DNA of 64,000 nt from JANOYY01 sp043720395 (GTDB lineage Bacteria > Actinomycetota > Acidimicrobiia > Acidimicrobiales > JANYDT01), in assembly GCA_043720395.1 (NCBI GenBank), contig JAYSSR010000049.1, positions 34,289 through 98,288 on the forward strand, written 5' to 3'. This document shows positions 8,727-17,709 of the stretch, piece after piece (the stretch's first letter is position 1; the number at the start of each line of letters is the position of its first letter). A program made the translations under genes and the position numbers. Under the pieces are notes generated by a model, which ran no database searches, was not told where the DNA came from, and saw nothing but the letters and a program-made list of their open reading frames with translations.

Positions 8727-8767
8727 CTTGCACCTCCGAGACGGCGAACTCGGGTCATGCTAGGAAG

Positions 8768-8787
8768 AACTAACCAACGGGTCAATT
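8768..8787. promoter_or_regulatory. TetR-type operator, site A
   Basis: AACTAACCAACGGGTCAATT, an imperfect 20-bp palindrome in the divergent promoter region between the DUF35/thiolase operon (minus) and the SDR at 8851 (plus). Matches the island-wide consensus AAnTAACCnnnCGGTnAnTT shared by seven intergenic sites. Confidence 0.65.
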
Positions 8788-8850
8788 CTTGGCCGCTCAG
8801 CACCACCCGCCGCCAGAACAAGCGGGCGACACACACAGAGGAGACACACC

Positions 8851-9690
8851 ATGGGGAATCGGCTCGATGGCAAGGTGGCCGTCATCACCGGGGGTGCCAG
8901 CGGCATCGGTGAAGGAACCGTCCGACGCTTCGTGGAGGAGGGCGCGCGGGTGGTGATCGCCGATCTGCAGGACAACGCGGGTGCCGCGCTCTGCGCGGAG
9001 TTGGGTGCAGACACCCGTTTCATCCACACCGACGTAACCCAGGAAGCCGACGTTGCCGCAGCCGTCGACCTGGCCGTCGCGGAGTTCGGACGACTCGACA
9101 TCATGTTCAACAACGCAGGCATCGTGGGTGCCATCGGGCGCATCAGTGACACGACCGCCGATGCCTGGAACCGCAGCGTCGCCGTGCTCCTCAACGGCGC
9201 GTTCCACGGCATGAAGCACGCCGCGCGGGTGATGGTGCCCCAGGGTTCTGGCGTGATACTCAGCACGGCCAGCACCGCAGGAATCATCGGCGGTCTCGGG
9301 CCGCACGCCTACACGGCGTGCAAGCACGCGATCGTCGGGCTCACCAAGTCCGTCGCTTCGGAACTCGGTGCCAGTGGTATCCGCGTCAACGCCATCGCCC
9401 CAGGGAACACGGCCACGGCAATGACCGCCGCAGTCATCACGGGTGACTACACAGACCTGGAAGCCGCCAGTCGGCAAATCGCATCGACTTCCCCGCTGGG
9501 CATAGCGGGTCAGCCAGAAGACATCGCGAACGCGGCGCTGTATTTGGCCAGCGACGAGGCCCGCTACGTCAGCGGCCATTGCCTCGTGGTGGACGCTGGC
9601 CAGACGACCAACGGCGGGTCGTCTCGCTTCCACCAGTCGAAGTCGGCCATGGTCGAAGAGGCAGGACGGCGGACGCCCACCGGCACCTGA
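8851..9690 (+). CDS. SDR family oxidoreductase
   Basis: 279 residues, classical SDR: VAVITGGASGIGEGTVRRF (TGxxxGxG), NNAG at the end of strand 4, STASTAGIIGG then YTACK (catalytic Ser, Tyr, Lys), RVNAIAPGNTATAM and the C-terminal VVDAGQTTNGG. The tail after it (about 20 residues, SRFHQSKSAMVEE...) is longer than usual. NAD-dependent alcohol/ketone interconversion; closest in pattern to 3-hydroxysteroid or 3-hydroxyacyl dehydrogenase-type SDRs, which is inference only. Operator site A lies 64 bases upstream. Confidence 0.9.
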   Translation: MGNRLDGKVAVITGGASGIGEGTVRRFVEEGARVVIADLQDNAGAALCAELGADTRFIHTDVTQEADVAAAVDLAVAEFGRLDIMFNNAGIVGAIGRISDTTADAWNRSVAVLLNGAFHGMKHAARVMVPQGSGVILSTASTAGIIGGLGPHAYTACKHAIVGLTKSVASELGASGIRVNAIAPGNTATAMTAAVITGDYTDLEAASRQIASTSPLGIAGQPEDIANAALYLASDEARYVSGHCLVVDAGQTTNGGSSRFHQSKSAMVEEAGRRTPTGT

Positions 9691-9707
9691 GCCTTGACGC
9701 GACGCGC

Positions 9708-10550
9708 CTACTTCGATGTCACGCCAAGGTCGATCGGGAGCACCACGCCCGTCAGGTGGCGGGACTGGTCGCAGGCAAGCCAGGCCAACGCATCAGACAC
9801 ATCGCTCGGTTCCACCCAAGGTTCGGGGAGCACGCTCACGCGGTGGCGCAGCACTTCCGCGGCGTCATCAGGTCCAGGATCGGTCACACCGGGCGAGAAC
9901 AGCTTGTACATGGCGTCATGCATGATCATCGGCGTCCGAACGGTCGCTGGCGCAAGCACGTTCACCCGTATCCGGTAGCGGCCGACCTCCTGAGCGAGGC
10001 TCTTGGCGAATCCGATCACCGCCCACTTGGTCGCCGTGTAATCCGACAGGTTGGGCACGGCTCGCATGCCAGCGCCCGAACTCGTGATGACGATCGAACC
10101 GCCAGTGCCCCTGGCGATCATCCCGGGCAGGACCGCGGAGGTGGTGTTCCAGACTCCGGTGAGGTTCACGCCAATGACGTCGTCCCACTGTTGCTGCGTT
10201 ATCAGCCAGCTCTTCGGGCCGAACGGCGAGATCCCGGCATTGGCGGCCACGATGTCGATCGAGCCGAGCTCGGCTGTTGCGCCGGCGACGATGGCATCGA
10301 GCGCGGCTCGGTCGCGCACATCAGCCCGGAAGGGCAATACTCGCCGGCCGGTGGCCTCGCCCAGCCGTACCGTCTCGGCGAGATCGTCCTCCGACGCCAT
10401 GGGATAGGCAGTCCAACCGAACGTCTCGGGCGCGGCGACGTCGATGGCGATCACGTCAGCACCGTCTGCGGCGAGCCGCAGGACGTGCGACCGTCCCTGG
10501 CCTCGCGCCGCGCCGGTGACGAGTGCCACCTTTCCTGCGAGTGGTCCCAC
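9708..10550 (-). CDS. Mycofactocin-coupled SDR family oxidoreductase
   Basis: 280 residues from GTG 10550. The opening LAGKVALVTGAARGQGRSHV with Gln and Arg in the glycine loop, plus GADVIAIDV, is the signature of mycofactocin-associated SDRs, which keep NAD tightly bound and pass electrons to the peptide-derived redox cofactor mycofactocin. Catalytic SSGAG and YTATK are present, as is RVNVLAPATVRTPM. The frame is open far upstream in low-quality sequence inside the nitroreductase gene; GTG two bases after that gene's TAG fits operon spacing. No mycofactocin biosynthesis genes occur in the window. Confidence 0.9.
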   Translation of the reverse strand: MGPLAGKVALVTGAARGQGRSHVLRLAADGADVIAIDVAAPETFGWTAYPMASEDDLAETVRLGEATGRRVLPFRADVRDRAALDAIVAGATAELGSIDIVAANAGISPFGPKSWLITQQQWDDVIGVNLTGVWNTTSAVLPGMIARGTGGSIVITSSGAGMRAVPNLSDYTATKWAVIGFAKSLAQEVGRYRIRVNVLAPATVRTPMIMHDAMYKLFSPGVTDPGPDDAAEVLRHRVSVLPEPWVEPSDVSDALAWLACDQSRHLTGVVLPIDLGVTSK

Positions 10551-10552
10551 GA

Positions 10553-11218
10553 CTACCAGCTGTCCCAGTGCAGGACCGTGTCCAATGACTCCCGCTTGGC
10601 CGGCTTGAAGTCGGTGCCCTGCGTGTACGCGAGCGGCGTGAGACAGGCCTGGGTGACGCTGGCGAACGGAATGCCGAGCACGTCGGCCACCTCCTGCTCG
10701 TGCATCAGGTGGATCGTGGTCCAGCTGGTACCAAGCCCGCGAGCTCGGGCGGCAAGCATGAAGCTCCACATCGAAGGGAGGATCGAGCCGAGCATCGACG
10801 ACGACATCATGTTCGGCATGCCGTCGATCTTGCCCTCTACGCACGCGATCACGAGATACGGCGCGCGGTGGAAGTTGGCCGCGAGGTACTCGGCAGAATC
10901 CATCACGCGGCCCTGCTGGGCGTCGCGTTCCGCCGCACCGGTCACGATGTTCCCGGCGGCCTGTGGCATGGTCCGATAGATGTCGAAGCCCTTACGGTAG
11001 ATGTCCGCGATCGCCATGCGCTTGGCCGCTTCTTCGACCACGACGAAATGCCAGCCCTGCATGTTGGACGCGCTCGGCGCCTGCGTCGCGAGCGCGACAC
11101 ATTCCTCAACAAGTGAGCGGGATACGGGACGGTCGAAGTCGAGACGCTTGCGGACGGACCGCGTCGTGGCAAGCAGGTCATCCGGCGACAGCGGCAGTAG
11201 GTCAGAACGATCGGTCAT
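10553..11218 (-). CDS. Nitroreductase family FMN enzyme
   Basis: 221 residues from ATG 11218. N-terminal TTRSVRKRLDFDRPVSRSLV, then APSASNMQGWHFVVV (FMN phosphate and isoalloxazine contacts) and the dimer segment LAARARGLGTSWTTIHL. Members reduce nitroaromatics, quinones or enones with NAD(P)H, or act as FMN reductases for oxygenases. Coupled to the mycofactocin-type SDR downstream. A decayed paralogue lies at 33730-34381. The longer open frame (to 11437) lacks family similarity upstream of the chosen Met. Confidence 0.9.
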   Translation of the reverse strand: MTDRSDLLPLSPDDLLATTRSVRKRLDFDRPVSRSLVEECVALATQAPSASNMQGWHFVVVEEAAKRMAIADIYRKGFDIYRTMPQAAGNIVTGAAERDAQQGRVMDSAEYLAANFHRAPYLVIACVEGKIDGMPNMMSSSMLGSILPSMWSFMLAARARGLGTSWTTIHLMHEQEVADVLGIPFASVTQACLTPLAYTQGTDFKPAKRESLDTVLHWDSW

Positions 11219-11303
11219 GAGCCAAGTGTGACCCGTACGGTGTGTGTCGGACAACCCAAGGTCCGCGTCATGTCGAGTCACGGCGCGGACGCTGCTGGCA
11301 ACG

Positions 11304-12815
11304 TCAGATCGAACGCCCGGTTCCCTCCCAGTACGGTGCGCGCAGCTGACGCTTGAGCAGCTTGCCAGCTTCACTTCGCGGCATCGCCTCCACCACGTCC
11401 CACGTCTTCGGGACCTTGTACCCGGCGAGCCGGTCACGCAGAAACGTCGTCAGCTCGGCGGCAAGCGACGCGGACCAGGCAACCCCCGGAGCGAGCTGCA
11501 CCGCAGCCTTGACCTCTTCGCCGAACTCGTCGTTGGGGATGCCGAAGACCGCGGCATCGACGACCGACGGATGGGAGGTCAGGATCCCTTCGACCTCGGC
11601 TGGATAGATATTCACCCCTCCCGAGATGATCATGTCGACCTTGCGGTCGGAGAGGTAGAGGTACCCGTCGGCGTCGAGGTAGCCGATGTCGCCGAGCGTG
11701 AAGTGGCCTTCCACAGTGTGGGCCTGCGCGGTCTTCTCCGGTTCGCCGAGGTACTCGAAGTCGGTACCGGTGGCGTTGCGGATGTGGATCACTCCCGACT
11801 CACCGGCAGCCGCGTCGCGGCCATCGTCGGTCACGATCCGCAGCGTCATATTGGACATCGGCTTGCCGACCGAGCCCGGACGCCCGACCCACTCGTCGCC
11901 GGTGATCACCGACACGACGCCGCCCTCGGTGCCTCCATAGTACTCGGTGATCTTCGGGCCCCACCAGTCGATCATCCGACGTTTCACATCGGGCGAACAC
12001 GGTGCCGCACCGTGGAGAACCATCGACAACGACGAGCCGCTGAACGCTTGCCGACGCGCCTCCCCGACGCGCAACAGACGCACGAATTGCGTCGGCACCA
12101 GGTGCACGTTGGTGATGCCGTGGCGGTCGATTGCGTCGAGCACGTCCTCGGGGACGAAGCGCCGCTGGCTCACCACGCTTGAACCACCGATGAGCGGGAA
12201 GAAGGAGAACGCCCACTGGGCCGAGTGGTACGCAGGGCCGCACAGCAGCGTCCGACCGTTTGCCGGGAAGCCGATGTTGACCATTCCCGCAGCGATCAGC
12301 TCGTAGACCTCGGGCGGTACGCCGATCGGGAACGCCGAACTGGTGACACCCTTCGGCCGGCCGGTCGTGCCCGATGTGTAGAACATGACGCCGCCCATCG
12401 ATTGATCCGCTGGTTCGTCGGCCAACGCGCTGGCCAATGCCGCCTCGTAGGTGGTCCCGAACTCGAGCGTCGGCACGCTGGCTCCAACGACGTTCGAGGC
12501 AATCTCCGGATCGAGAATGAGCAGCCGCGCACCGGAGTTCTCGACCACGTACGCCACCTCGTCGGGCGCGAAATGCCAGTTGAGCGGTACGACCAGCACC
12601 CCGGCATGTGCGGCGGCGAGGAACACTTCGTACAACTCACGACGGTTGCCAGACAACACGGCAATCCGCTCACCGGGCTTGACGCCGTGCGCTCGCAGGA
12701 CGTGGATGAGTCGGTTGACCCGCTCGTCAAGTCCGCGCCACGACGTCGACCCGAGTTCGTCGACGAGCGCTGGAAAGTCGGTCCGGTCGCGATGGGCAAG
12801 AAGCAGGCGGGCCAT
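11304..12815 (-). CDS. AMP-forming acyl-CoA synthetase
   Basis: 503 residues. Adenylate-forming signature motifs: P-loop-like MFYTSGTTGRPKGVTSS, EYYGGTEGG, then the hinge YLYLSDRKVDMIISGGVNIYP, and the C-terminal catalytic Lys region SEAGKLLKRQLRAPYW. Activates a carboxylic acid to its CoA thioester using ATP, with an acyl-adenylate intermediate. Similar ligases in cholesterol and bile acid pathways activate side-chain acids; substrate size here is unknown. Orientation and position suggest it feeds the SDR, nitroreductase and P450/thiolase steps. Confidence 0.92.
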   Translation of the reverse strand: MARLLLAHRDRTDFPALVDELGSTSWRGLDERVNRLIHVLRAHGVKPGERIAVLSGNRRELYEVFLAAAHAGVLVVPLNWHFAPDEVAYVVENSGARLLILDPEIASNVVGASVPTLEFGTTYEAALASALADEPADQSMGGVMFYTSGTTGRPKGVTSSAFPIGVPPEVYELIAAGMVNIGFPANGRTLLCGPAYHSAQWAFSFFPLIGGSSVVSQRRFVPEDVLDAIDRHGITNVHLVPTQFVRLLRVGEARRQAFSGSSLSMVLHGAAPCSPDVKRRMIDWWGPKITEYYGGTEGGVVSVITGDEWVGRPGSVGKPMSNMTLRIVTDDGRDAAAGESGVIHIRNATGTDFEYLGEPEKTAQAHTVEGHFTLGDIGYLDADGYLYLSDRKVDMIISGGVNIYPAEVEGILTSHPSVVDAAVFGIPNDEFGEEVKAAVQLAPGVAWSASLAAELTTFLRDRLAGYKVPKTWDVVEAMPRSEAGKLLKRQLRAPYWEGTGRSI

Positions 12816-12861
12816 GGTTGATGTTCTCCGCGCTCGTCGGTGACGTCAATTCGACCTTCTT

Positions 12862-12972
12862 TAGAGGGCGAGCCGATAGGCGAGTCCTCAATCGGACACA
12901 GCAGAATGAATCGACCGGCGAAGCCGGTCGCCGTCCGTCGCCGCGCCGCAGCCGTGACCTACCCGCTGAGCC
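12862..12972 (+). repeat. 111-bp inverted repeat, left arm
   Basis: Reverse-complement partner of 14025-14135; hand alignment gives about 10 mismatches in 111 positions and no gaps. Includes GAGTCCTCAATCGGACACAG and an internal hairpin ACCGGCGAAGCCGGT. Ends two bases from the stop codon of the alcohol dehydrogenase gene. Confidence 0.92.
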
Positions 12973-12974
12973 TC

Positions 12975-14009
12975 TCAGAGACGCGGGTCCACGAGCACTT
13001 TGACGTGCGCGGAGGATCCACCCGCGAGGTCGGCGAGCGCGTCGCCCAAGCCGGCCAACGACACCGTGGACGAGTGCAAGGGGTCCAGCTGCAGTCGACC
13101 GTCGGCGATCATGCCCATGGCGAGATCGAACTCCTCGTGGGTGTAGGCCAGCGACGCGGTCACCGTGATCTCCTTCACGAGCCACACGCCGGGCGTGATG
13201 GACGCGTCAGTATCGGACAGCCCGATGAGGCACATGGACCCGCCGCGCCGAGCGAGTCCAACCGCCGCCTGGATCGCGGGGGGACGGCCCACACACTCGT
13301 AGACGATGTCGGCCCCGAGCCCTCCGCTCTGTTCACGAACGAGCGCCTCAGCCTCGGCACCGGGGGACACCACGAAGGTGGCACCGAGCGCTCGCGCCAA
13401 CGTCTGACGCTGCTTGTTGGGTTCGACAACGATGACCTGCCCCGCCCCGGCCGCCTTCACCCACTGCATGGTGGTGAGACCGATCGGCCCGGCCCCCTGA
13501 ACGACGGCGAGATCGCCGAGCCGGATGCCACTGCGACGAACCGCATGGAAGGCCACGGTGGCCGGTTCAACCTGTGCGGCCTGGGTGTCGGACAGCGCGG
13601 CGTGAGCCTTGACCACCCGGTCGGCCTTCACCGCCAGACGCTGAGCAAACCCACCGTGGAGGGGATCGCGCAGGTCACGTCCGGTCGCAGCCAAGAACAC
13701 CGTGCTGCAGTAGCCACTCTGCCCGGAACGACAGGCCGCGCAGCGTCCACAGGGCGGCGGGACGGCGACTACGACTCGATCCCCCTCAACAACGTTGCGG
13801 ACCTCGGCGTCGGCGGCCGACACAATCCCAACCCACTCATGTCCGCAGATCGCAGGGTTGTACGTTGCCCCGGATTGATACGCGTGGATGTCCGTGCCGC
13901 AGACCCCGCAGAGCATGATGTCGACCACGACGCCGCCCGGCGAGGGCACGGGAACCGGGACCTCAATCAGGTCGAGTTGGTGGTGACCGGTGATGACGGC
14001 AGCGAGCAT
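12975..14009 (-). CDS. Zinc-dependent medium-chain alcohol dehydrogenase
   Basis: 344 residues. Catalytic zinc ligands C37 (CGVCGTD), H57 and E58 (GHEW); structural zinc cysteines C87, C90, C93 and C101 (CGRCAACRSGQSGYC). Rossmann loop QGAGPIGLTTMQWVKAAGAG and an acidic residue after the next strand (VVEPNK) suggest NAD preference. Resembles butanediol/sorbitol-type dehydrogenases. The gene is a single-gene unit bracketed by 111-bp inverted repeats, which suggests acquisition or mobilisation as a cassette. Confidence 0.92.
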   Translation of the reverse strand: MLAAVITGHHQLDLIEVPVPVPSPGGVVVDIMLCGVCGTDIHAYQSGATYNPAICGHEWVGIVSAADAEVRNVVEGDRVVVAVPPPCGRCAACRSGQSGYCSTVFLAATGRDLRDPLHGGFAQRLAVKADRVVKAHAALSDTQAAQVEPATVAFHAVRRSGIRLGDLAVVQGAGPIGLTTMQWVKAAGAGQVIVVEPNKQRQTLARALGATFVVSPGAEAEALVREQSGGLGADIVYECVGRPPAIQAAVGLARRGGSMCLIGLSDTDASITPGVWLVKEITVTASLAYTHEEFDLAMGMIADGRLQLDPLHSSTVSLAGLGDALADLAGGSSAHVKVLVDPRL

Positions 14010-14024
14010 CGGCCCAAGCTACGC

Positions 14025-14135
14025 GGCTCAGCGGACAGGTCACGGCTGCGGGGCGGCGACGGCCTACGGCCGGCTTCGCCGGCCGACTCATTGTGCTGTG
14101 TCCGATTGAGGACTCGCCTATCGGCTCGCCCTCTA
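14025..14135 (-). repeat. 111-bp inverted repeat, right arm
   Basis: Partner of 12862-12972 in opposite orientation, with the internal hairpin GCCGGCTTCGCCGGC. Starts 15 bases upstream of the alcohol dehydrogenase start codon, so it occupies that gene's promoter region. Confidence 0.92.
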
Positions 14136-14185
14136 CGCGACGCGAAGATGGAATTCATCAGCTGATCAATTATGGTGCTCGCATC

Positions 14186-14530
14186 ATGATCATCATCGCT
14201 GGCACGATCGACGTGGACCCCGAGCAGTTCGACGCTTGCCTCGCCGCCTCGACGCCCCTGCAGAAGGCCACCCGCGATGAGGAACCTGGATGCCTTGCCT
14301 ACTGCTTCGCGCCCGACCCCGTCGTGACGGGCCGTCTCCAGGTGTACGAGCTGTGGGCCAATGAGGCATCGCTCGCCGCCCACTTCGTCCATCCGAACTA
14401 CCTCAACATGCGCACCACGCTCGGACAGTTCGGCCTTCGCGGCGCGGACAACAAGAAGTACCGGGTGGACCTCAGCGAACCCGTCTACGACGCGACACGG
14501 ACGCCGCGCGCCGACTTCTTCACGCCCTAA
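14186..14530 (+). CDS. ABM-type monooxygenase-like protein
   Basis: 114 residues from ATG 14186 (MIIIAGTIDVDPEQFDACLA), an antibiotic biosynthesis monooxygenase fold with EPGCLAYCFAPDP and YELWANEASLAAHFVHPNY, the usual core of quinol/hydrophobic-ligand monooxygenases. The open frame extends to 14093 into the inverted repeat, but that extension has no family similarity. First gene of the operon leading to the Rieske oxygenase. The spacer to the next gene (14531-14602) carries a duplicated ACCATCAAACCG. Confidence 0.82.
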   Translation: MIIIAGTIDVDPEQFDACLAASTPLQKATRDEEPGCLAYCFAPDPVVTGRLQVYELWANEASLAAHFVHPNYLNMRTTLGQFGLRGADNKKYRVDLSEPVYDATRTPRADFFTP

Positions 14531-14602
14531 CCGACATTCAACTGACCATCAAACCGACCATCAAACCGGCCTTCATCGGCCCCGAACCGGAGGACAATCA
14601 AC

Positions 14603-15964
14603 GTGACGCCGAGTGCTGACACAGGTCTTGCCCGCTCGCCCGGCATCTCCTACCAACAACTGCTCGATACCGACACCCACCCCGTGCCGGCGGTGCTGCG
14701 CCTGGAATCGACACGCAATGGTGGCAGCGCCGACTTTGCGAAGGAGCGGTACACGTCTCGCGACTGGCACCTGCTTGAGATCGAGCGCCTGTGGAAGCGG
14801 GTGTGGCAGTTCGCCTGTCGCGAGGAGGAGATCCCGACCACGGGCGATTACATCGTCTACGAGATCGCCGGACTGTCGTTCATCGTGATCCGCCAAGTCG
14901 ATGGCTCGATCAAGAGCTACCCCAACGCATGCCTGCACCGCGGCCGTCAACTGAAGGACTACGACGGCCGCTGCACGGAGTTGCGGTGCTCGTTTCACTC
15001 GTTCGCGTGGGCGCTCGATGGCGAGCTGACCGGCGTGCCGGCCCGCTGGGACTTCCCGCACATCGACGACGAAGCGTTCCGACTGCCTGAGCTGCAGGTG
15101 GGTACCTGGGCCGGCTTTGTGTTCGTAAACCCCGACCCGAACGCGACACCCCTTGCCGATTTCATCGGCGGCTTAGCGGACCATTTCAAAATCTGGGATC
15201 TCGCCAGCGCCTACACCGAGGCCCGCGTCTGCAAAGTCATTCATGCGAACTGGAAGGTCACTCAGGAAGCTTTCAGCGAAGCATTCCACGTCAGCGGGAC
15301 CCATCCGCAGATCCTCAGGTACCTGGGCGACACCAACAGCCAAGTAGACGTATGGGACAACTTTGCGCGGGTCATCACCGCAGGTGGCACTCCGAGCCCG
15401 GAGCTTGGTTTCGACCCCTCACAGGACGAGATGATGCGAGCCATGCTCGACGTGCGGGAGGGTAACCAGAACCCGGTAAACCTGGAGGAGGGCCAGAGCA
15501 TGCGCGCTGTCGCCGCCGAAATGGGCCGGGCTCGATGGCGACCCGTGGTTGGTGATCGCGTGGATGCCATGTCCGACGCCGAGATGATGGACAGCCTGGA
15601 CTACACGCTGTTCCCGAACTTTCATCCGTGGGGTGCGTTCAACCGCATCGTGTACCGGTTCCGTCCCAATGGCAACGATCACCGCAGCTCGATCATGGAG
15701 GTGCTGTTCCTCTCGCCGTTCAAGGGCGAGCGTCCACCTCCGGCACCGGTGCACTGGCTGGAGGAGCATGAATCGTGGTCCGATGCCACGGAGTTGGGCA
15801 TGCTCGGCAAGGTCTTCGACCAGGACCTCTTCAACATGAGCAAGGTCCAGCTCGGTCTCGAAACTACGTTCAAGCCGGGCGTCACGTTGGCCAACTACCA
15901 GGAGGGCAAGGTGCGTTGGTTGCACGACAAGCTGACCGAATGGGTCGAGGGGCCAACGTCATGA
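14603..15964 (+). CDS. Rieske aromatic-ring-hydroxylating oxygenase, alpha subunit (1)
   Basis: 453 residues, GTG start with GGAGGA 9 bases upstream. Rieske [2Fe-2S] ligands C110, H112, C129, H132 (CLHRG ... CSFHS). Catalytic domain has NWKVTQEAFSEAFHVSGTHP, giving the two His of the mononuclear iron site, and the FPNFHPWG segment. Alpha-only type as in 3-ketosteroid 9-alpha-hydroxylase or carnitine-type oxygenases; a reductase must be supplied from elsewhere. The next small gene overlaps its stop by four bases and is probably an accessory. A Rieske with the same size and domain order lies at 30479-31846. Confidence 0.93.
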   Translation: MTPSADTGLARSPGISYQQLLDTDTHPVPAVLRLESTRNGGSADFAKERYTSRDWHLLEIERLWKRVWQFACREEEIPTTGDYIVYEIAGLSFIVIRQVDGSIKSYPNACLHRGRQLKDYDGRCTELRCSFHSFAWALDGELTGVPARWDFPHIDDEAFRLPELQVGTWAGFVFVNPDPNATPLADFIGGLADHFKIWDLASAYTEARVCKVIHANWKVTQEAFSEAFHVSGTHPQILRYLGDTNSQVDVWDNFARVITAGGTPSPELGFDPSQDEMMRAMLDVREGNQNPVNLEEGQSMRAVAAEMGRARWRPVVGDRVDAMSDAEMMDSLDYTLFPNFHPWGAFNRIVYRFRPNGNDHRSSIMEVLFLSPFKGERPPPAPVHWLEEHESWSDATELGMLGKVFDQDLFNMSKVQLGLETTFKPGVTLANYQEGKVRWLHDKLTEWVEGPTS

Positions 15965-16176
15965 ACGGCCTCCGCCACCCCTTCACAGGAGCGCTCTACG
16001 AGCAAGACGGCAAGGGCAACATTCGGGTCGTTCACGGCCACCGCGAGGGCCTTTTTAACGAGAAAGGTCAGTGGATCGCCGGGGAGATCCGCGAGGCCGA
16101 CCCGCAGCTGTGCGGGTGGGTGGCCGGACCCGTGTTCGGCAACCACCGACTGACCCCGACGACCCAGCCGGGCTGA
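15961..16176 (+). CDS. Small protein coupled to the Rieske oxygenase
   Basis: 71 residues, MNGLRHPFTGALYEQDGKGN then IRVVHGHREGLFNEKGQWIA and GEIREADPQLCGWVAGP. ATG overlaps the Rieske TGA (ATGA). The first half reads like a conserved beta-hairpin (NPLTGALYE...GNVRV) with GLFD-type turn. No cysteine cluster or membrane segment. I do not recognise a named family; the coupling suggests a subunit or chaperone of the oxygenase. Confidence 0.75.
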   Translation: MNGLRHPFTGALYEQDGKGNIRVVHGHREGLFNEKGQWIAGEIREADPQLCGWVAGPVFGNHRLTPTTQPG

Positions 16177-16195
16177 CTACCTCCGAGGACGCGAC

Positions 16196-17134
16196 ATGAC
16201 CATTGGGATCGGGCTGTGCCTCCCCCAGCTCGGCGAGCACGTCACCACGGACGCGGTGCGGCGATTTTGTCTGCGCGCAGAGGAGTTGGGGTACAGCAGC
16301 CTGTGGGTCCAGGACCACTTCATGTGGCCCCTCAACCCCGTCCGGGGCTACGCGGGCCGCCCCGGCGCTCCGGTTCCGAAGCAGTACCAGTCGGTGTTGG
16401 CACCCACCGAGCTGCTCACCGCCGCCGCCATCTGGACCGAGCGAGTCAGTCTGGGTACATCGATTCTCGTTGCTGGCAACCACTGGCCGGTGCAGTTGGC
16501 GCAGCGGCTCTCCACCATCGACGTGCTGTCGGGCGGGCGATTGATCGTCGGTCTCGGCGTCGGTTGGAACGAGGAGGAGCATGACGCGTCGGGAACGGAC
16601 ATCCGCACCCGAGGTGCGCGCATGGACGACTTCGTGGACGCTCTCAAGGCGTGTTGGGGCGACGATCCAGTGCAGCACGAGGGACCGTTCTTCACCATCC
16701 CGCCTTCGATTATCCGGCCCAAACCTGTGCAGCGTCCCCGGCCCCTGCTGCTGTCAGGCATGTGGTCCCCGGTCGGTCTCGAACGAACTCGCCTCCACTT
16801 CGACGCCTGGAACCCGGCCGGGCTCAGCGTCGCCGCAGCATGCACAGCTGCCCTAGCGATGAACGCTGACAGGCCCGGCGGCATGGCCCCGCTGCAAGTG
16901 TTCCATCGATCCTTCGCCCAATTCCCGCACGCGCCCACTCCTACGGGCGACGTCGTGGAACGCCTCGCGGCGGAGGCAGTGTCGGCGCAGAGCGCAGGGT
17001 TCACGGAGTTCGTGATGGAGCACAACTTCTGGGATGGCGTCACCTCGCCGGAGGACTGGGCAACGGTGCCCGACCTCTTCGCCCCAGTGCTCGCCGCCGT
17101 CGGTGCAGACCGTCGCGAAGACAACAATGGATGA
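16196..17134 (+). CDS. Luciferase-like, F420-dependent oxidoreductase (1)
   Basis: 312 residues, TIM-barrel luciferase-like family: MTIGIGLCLPQLGEHV, EELGYSSLWVQDHF, SVLAPTELLTAAAIWTERVS, then STIDVLSGGRLIVGLGVGW. In Actinobacteria most of this type use coenzyme F420 instead of FMN. Good ribosome site (CCGAGGA) and 19-base gap from the small protein gene, so it belongs to the Rieske operon. Hydride transfer to or from a secondary alcohol or C=C bond is likely; substrate unknown. Confidence 0.9.
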   Translation: MTIGIGLCLPQLGEHVTTDAVRRFCLRAEELGYSSLWVQDHFMWPLNPVRGYAGRPGAPVPKQYQSVLAPTELLTAAAIWTERVSLGTSILVAGNHWPVQLAQRLSTIDVLSGGRLIVGLGVGWNEEEHDASGTDIRTRGARMDDFVDALKACWGDDPVQHEGPFFTIPPSIIRPKPVQRPRPLLLSGMWSPVGLERTRLHFDAWNPAGLSVAAACTAALAMNADRPGGMAPLQVFHRSFAQFPHAPTPTGDVVERLAAEAVSAQSAGFTEFVMEHNFWDGVTSPEDWATVPDLFAPVLAAVGADRREDNNG

Positions 17135-17187
17135 CGCCGTTGGCGCGGCTGAAGCCGTTGGCTTCGACAGCCCATAGAGCCGGTGTG

Positions 17188-17709
17188 CTACCCCTGCTCC
17201 TGCGCCTTCATCCAGGCCGCCGTGGCCGCACCCATCTTCGCTCCGTCGTATGCAATTCGCTGGGTCGGCGACACCTCCAGGATGACCCGGCGGGGCGAGT
17301 CCAGAAACTTCGCGAACACTTCCTGAGCCCTCACATCATCAGGACGAATCGCGGCTGACAGGTCCGGGTAGAACCATGCCTTCGTCTCAGCGTCATCGAG
17401 CACGCGGCAGGTGCCCTTGTAGGTGACCGTTTTGTTGCGGGGCAACGGTGAGCCGGTGGAGGTGACCACGATGGATACCCGCGGGTCGCGTCGAACGGCG
17501 CTGATACGCAGGCGTTGGCTCGATGCGGTCAGCCAGAACTTCCCTTGACGCCACACGTAGGACATGATCACGCCGACCGGCCAACCATCTTTATTGGACC
17601 AAATGAACGTGCACTCGTTGTGCGCGAGGAGCAGCTGTTCCTCGTCCGACTGGTCGAGACCGAACACGGTCACGTCTTCGTAATTCTCAGGGTGGGCTTC
17701 GGCGCTCAT
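17188..17709 (-). CDS. PNPOx-like flavin/F420-binding protein (paralogue)
   Basis: 173 residues from ATG 17709. Paralogue of the 1493-2005 gene with matching blocks: FIWSNKDGWPVGVIMSYVWR, GKFWLTASSQRLRISAVRRD, VTYKGTCRVLDD, AKFLDSPRRVILEV. Split beta-barrel fold. Its start lies inside the 3' end of a decayed SDR gene in another frame, so it may be expressed from the same transcript, downstream of operator site B. Confidence 0.82.
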   Translation of the reverse strand: MSAEAHPENYEDVTVFGLDQSDEEQLLLAHNECTFIWSNKDGWPVGVIMSYVWRQGKFWLTASSQRLRISAVRRDPRVSIVVTSTGSPLPRNKTVTYKGTCRVLDDAETKAWFYPDLSAAIRPDDVRAQEVFAKFLDSPRRVILEVSPTQRIAYDGAKMGAATAAWMKAQEQG

